Shown here: positions 5,890 to 7,875 of the stretch, piece by piece | Position numbering within the stretch: the stretch's first letter is position 1 | Layout of the letters: every line of letters starts with the position of its first letter | Origin: Candidatus Brocadiaceae bacterium | Lineage (GTDB): Bacteria; Planctomycetota; MHYJ01; JACQXL01; CAKKQI01 | Direction: 5' to 3' | Assembly: GCA_919901895.1 (NCBI GenBank) | Contig: CAKKQI010000015.1 | Location: 1 to 7,875 of the forward strand | DNA: 7,875 nt | Notes under the pieces: generated by a model | Databases searched by the model: none | Seen by the model: only the letters and a program-made list of their open reading frames with translations | What the model was told of the DNA's origin: nothing | Made by a program: the position numbers and the translations under genes

Positions 5890-7875
5890 ATGACCGCCAT
5901 CATTCCCGCAAAAAACTATTCGGAACTCTGCTGGCAACCCACCGGCGATTACCTCAGCAAAAGCAACATCAGCCGCTTTATGCAAAAGCATCATATCAAG
6001 GACTATGACGAATTGATCAAGAAATCCACTTCCGATATTGAATGGTTCTGGGACGCCGCTTTGAAAGACCTCGGCGTGGAATGGTATCAACCCTACACGA
6101 AAGTTTTAGACCAATCCAAAGGGTTCCCCTGGACCAAGTGGTTCATTAACGGTAAAATTAATATCGTCCACAATTGCCTTGACCGGCATCTTCTAACTTC
6201 TAACCTCCAACCTCTAACTTCTAAAATAGCTTTTATCTGGGAAGGTGATGACGGCACGGTCAAAAAAGTTACTTATGCGGAATTAAACAAACAAGTCTGT
6301 AAAGTCGCCAATGCCTTAAAATCGCTGGGCCTCAAAAAAGGCGATACCGTCGGTATTTATATGCCGATGATTCCGGAAATAATTGCTGCCTTTTTCGGCT
6401 GTTTAAAAATCGGGGCGGTGGTGATTCCTGTTTTTTCCGGATTCGGCGCATCGGCCCTGGCCGTCCGGTTAAACGATGCCGAAGCCAAAGTTCTGTTCAC
6501 GGCCGACGGCGGACTGCGCCGCGGCAAAGTAGTCTCCATCAAAAAAGAAGCAGACTTTGCCCTTGAAAAGGTTGCCAGTATCAAGAAAGTAATTGTAGTC
6601 AAACACACCCGTGGTGAGCTAAGCCGAACCACCGGAACCGAAATAAAAATGCAAAAAAACCGGGATGCCTTCTGGGATGACATTATTGAACCGCAACCGG
6701 ACCACTGCCCTACCGAACCACTTGAAGCCGAAGATTATTCTATGATTATCTATACTTCCGGCACGACCGGCAAACCGAAAGGCACCATCCATACCCACGC
6801 CGGGGCCCTGGCCCAGATGGCCAAAGAATTAGGTTATTATTTTGATGTTAAGCTGGACGATGTATTTTTCTGGGTAACGGACATCGGTTGGATGATGGGT
6901 CCCTGGGAAATGATCGGCGTTTCCTTCTTCGGCGCGACTTACGTCATTTTTGAAGGCGCACCGGATTATCCCGAACCGGACCGCATCTGGCAAATTGTAG
7001 AAAAATATAAAGTCAACACCCTCGGCCTCTCCCCGACCGCGATCCGGCTGTTAATCACCTACGGTAATGAATGGGTTACTAAACATAATTTAAATTCGTT
7101 AAGATTGCTCGGCTCCACCGGCGAACCCTGGGACCCGGAATCTTATCGGTGGTTTTTTGAAAAAGCAGGCGGGAAACGCTGCCCGATTATCAATATCTCC
7201 GGCGGAACAGAAATCGTCGGCTGTCTCCTCTCGCCCCTGCCGATTACTTCCTTAAAACCCTGCACCCTGCGCGGGCCCGGACTGGGAATGGATATTGATG
7301 TCTTTGATGATGATGGTAAACCAATCCGGGGCGGGATTGGACATCTGGTCTGTAAAAAACCGGCCCCTTCGATGACTAAAGGATTTTTGAAAGACCCGCA
7401 ACGTTACCTGGAAACTTATTTCGCCGGACCTGAGCACGACGAACACCTGCTTCCGCCGAATTCGCCCTGGAAAAATACCTGGTACCACGGCGACTGGGCT
7501 AAAGTTGATGAAGACGGGTTCTGGTTCCTCTACGGACGCAGTGACGATACCATAAAAGTTGCCGGCAAGCGAACCGGTCCGGCTGAAATAGAAGCGGCGT
7601 TAATTGAACACCCGGCCGTGGTTGAAGCCGCGGCCATCGGCCTACCCCACGAAATTAAAGGCGAAACGGTGGCTTGTTTTGTCGTCCTTAAACCGTCCTA
7701 TTCGCCTTCAGAACCACTCCGTGAGGAATTAAAAAACCAGGTGGTCAAACACCTGGGCAAAACACTTAAACCGACCGAACTTAAATTTATCAAAGCACTT
7801 CCTAAAACCCGTTCGGCTAAAATCGTCCGCGGTGCGATTAAGAAAAAATATCTCGGCCAGCCATTTGATATTCAC
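5890..7875 (+). CDS. AMP-forming acyl-CoA synthetase (acetyl-/acetoacetyl-CoA synthetase-like), 3' partial
   Basis: From ATG 5890 the frame stays open to the window edge (662 codons, no stop). ATG 5890 is the first usable start after an in-frame TAA at 5845, and no Shine-Dalgarno sequence is seen. The enzyme should activate a carboxylic acid with ATP to an acyl-adenylate and transfer it to CoA. Residues 1-100 match the N-terminal domain of acetyl-CoA synthetases (IEWFWDAALKDLGVEW, NCLDRH). Further motifs are IWEGDDG, the P-loop YTSGTTGKPKG (288-298), the adenine/acyl motif SGGTE (437-441), HGDWA with D535, the hinge YGRSDDTIKVAGKR (548-561) and PKTRSAKIVR with the catalytic Lys644. Family members are about 630-660 residues, so only a short tail is missing. 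The acyl-pocket stretch lacks the Trp pair of WWQTE in acetate enzymes and, with GLGM (464-467), looks more like acetoacetyl-CoA synthetases, so the substrate is probably not simply acetate. Residues 101-111 are encoded by a heptamer repeat array. A terminator separates it from the operon. Confidence 0.92.
   Translation, partial: MTAIIPAKNYSELCWQPTGDYLSKSNISRFMQKHHIKDYDELIKKSTSDIEWFWDAALKDLGVEWYQPYTKVLDQSKGFPWTKWFINGKINIVHNCLDRHLLTSNLQPLTSKIAFIWEGDDGTVKKVTYAELNKQVCKVANALKSLGLKKGDTVGIYMPMIPEIIAAFFGCLKIGAVVIPVFSGFGASALAVRLNDAEAKVLFTADGGLRRGKVVSIKKEADFALEKVASIKKVIVVKHTRGELSRTTGTEIKMQKNRDAFWDDIIEPQPDHCPTEPLEAEDYSMIIYTSGTTGKPKGTIHTHAGALAQMAKELGYYFDVKLDDVFFWVTDIGWMMGPWEMIGVSFFGATYVIFEGAPDYPEPDRIWQIVEKYKVNTLGLSPTAIRLLITYGNEWVTKHNLNSLRLLGSTGEPWDPESYRWFFEKAGGKRCPIINISGGTEIVGCLLSPLPITSLKPCTLRGPGLGMDIDVFDDDGKPIRGGIGHLVCKKPAPSMTKGFLKDPQRYLETYFAGPEHDEHLLPPNSPWKNTWYHGDWAKVDEDGFWFLYGRSDDTIKVAGKRTGPAEIEAALIEHPAVVEAAAIGLPHEIKGETVACFVVLKPSYSPSEPLREELKNQVVKHLGKTLKPTELKFIKALPKTRSAKIVRGAIKKKYLGQPFDIH
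6190..6224 (+). repeat. Five-copy CYTCYAA heptamer tandem repeat inside the acyl-CoA synthetase gene
   Basis: Five contiguous 7-base units fill 6190-6224. Units 1, 2 and 5 read CTTCTAA, unit 4 CCTCTAA and unit 3 CCTCCAA. They encode residues 101-111 (LLTSNLQPLTS) and the first two bases of codon 112, between the conserved DRH and KIAFIWEGD blocks, where homologues have a short variable surface loop. Because 7 is not a multiple of 3, the units are read in rotating frames; the final TAA of a unit would be a codon only in unit 3, and that unit alone ends in CAA (Gln107). Confidence 0.85.

Noticed and set aside
5815..6090. Minus-strand open frame of 91 codons over the acyl-CoA synthetase start
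   Set aside because: It is antisense to the conserved N-terminal domain of the synthetase; no motif or start signal supports it.
6190..6224. CRISPR array or telomere-like repeat
   Set aside because: Units are 7 bases with no spacers and the array is in frame within a conserved enzyme gene, so it is a short tandem repeat only.
6357..6683. Minus-strand open frame of 108 codons
   Set aside because: It is antisense to well-conserved synthetase sequence; a shadow frame.

Overview
The window reads as accessory DNA from a Gram-negative-type (outer-membrane) environmental bacterium. A C-terminal F-ending beta-barrel protein with a signal peptide implies an outer membrane. A Ser/Thr kinase joined to a formylglycine-generating-enzyme (FGE) fold domain is an architecture common in Planctomycetota, Elusimicrobiota and similar lineages. 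I cannot name the organism from the sequence alone. All genes I can support lie on the + strand.

Region 1 (about 1-5662) is a tight four-gene operon with gaps of 5, 1 and 2 bases. It holds: (i) the 3' part of a membrane-anchored Ser/Thr kinase / FGE-like protein; (ii) a 269-residue YaiO-like outer-membrane beta-barrel; (iii) a 424-residue HEAT-repeat protein with one N-terminal membrane anchor; (iv) a 467-residue processive family 2 glycosyltransferase with membrane segments at both ends. The last three form a plausible polysaccharide synthesis and export unit: inner-membrane synthase, HEAT scaffold, outer-membrane barrel. The kinase-fold protein at the head could supply signalling or assembly control. 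The kinase reading frame carries an in-frame TAA at 33-35, with kinase-like sequence on both sides, so the gene may be broken or miscalled at this point.

Region 2 (5663-5889) is a 227-base intergenic stretch. It holds a small hairpin at the end of the glycosyltransferase gene, a near-symmetrical A-tract/stem/T-tract terminator (5768-5803), and a weak promoter candidate.

Region 3 (5890 to the right edge) is an AMP-forming acyl-CoA synthetase of the acetyl-/acetoacetyl-CoA synthetase superfamily, open at the window's end and lacking only a short C-terminal tail. It has a separate transcription context from the operon. Two points stand out. Its acyl-pocket motif reads SGGTE rather than the WWQTE of true acetate enzymes. 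A five-copy CYTCYAA heptamer array sits inside the coding sequence, and the one copy whose terminal TAA would be in frame reads CAA instead.

I do not see a wholly new defence or mobile system here. The best leads are the kinase/YaiO/HEAT/GT2 operon as a possible regulated exopolysaccharide machine, the coding heptamer array, and the kinase stop codon.
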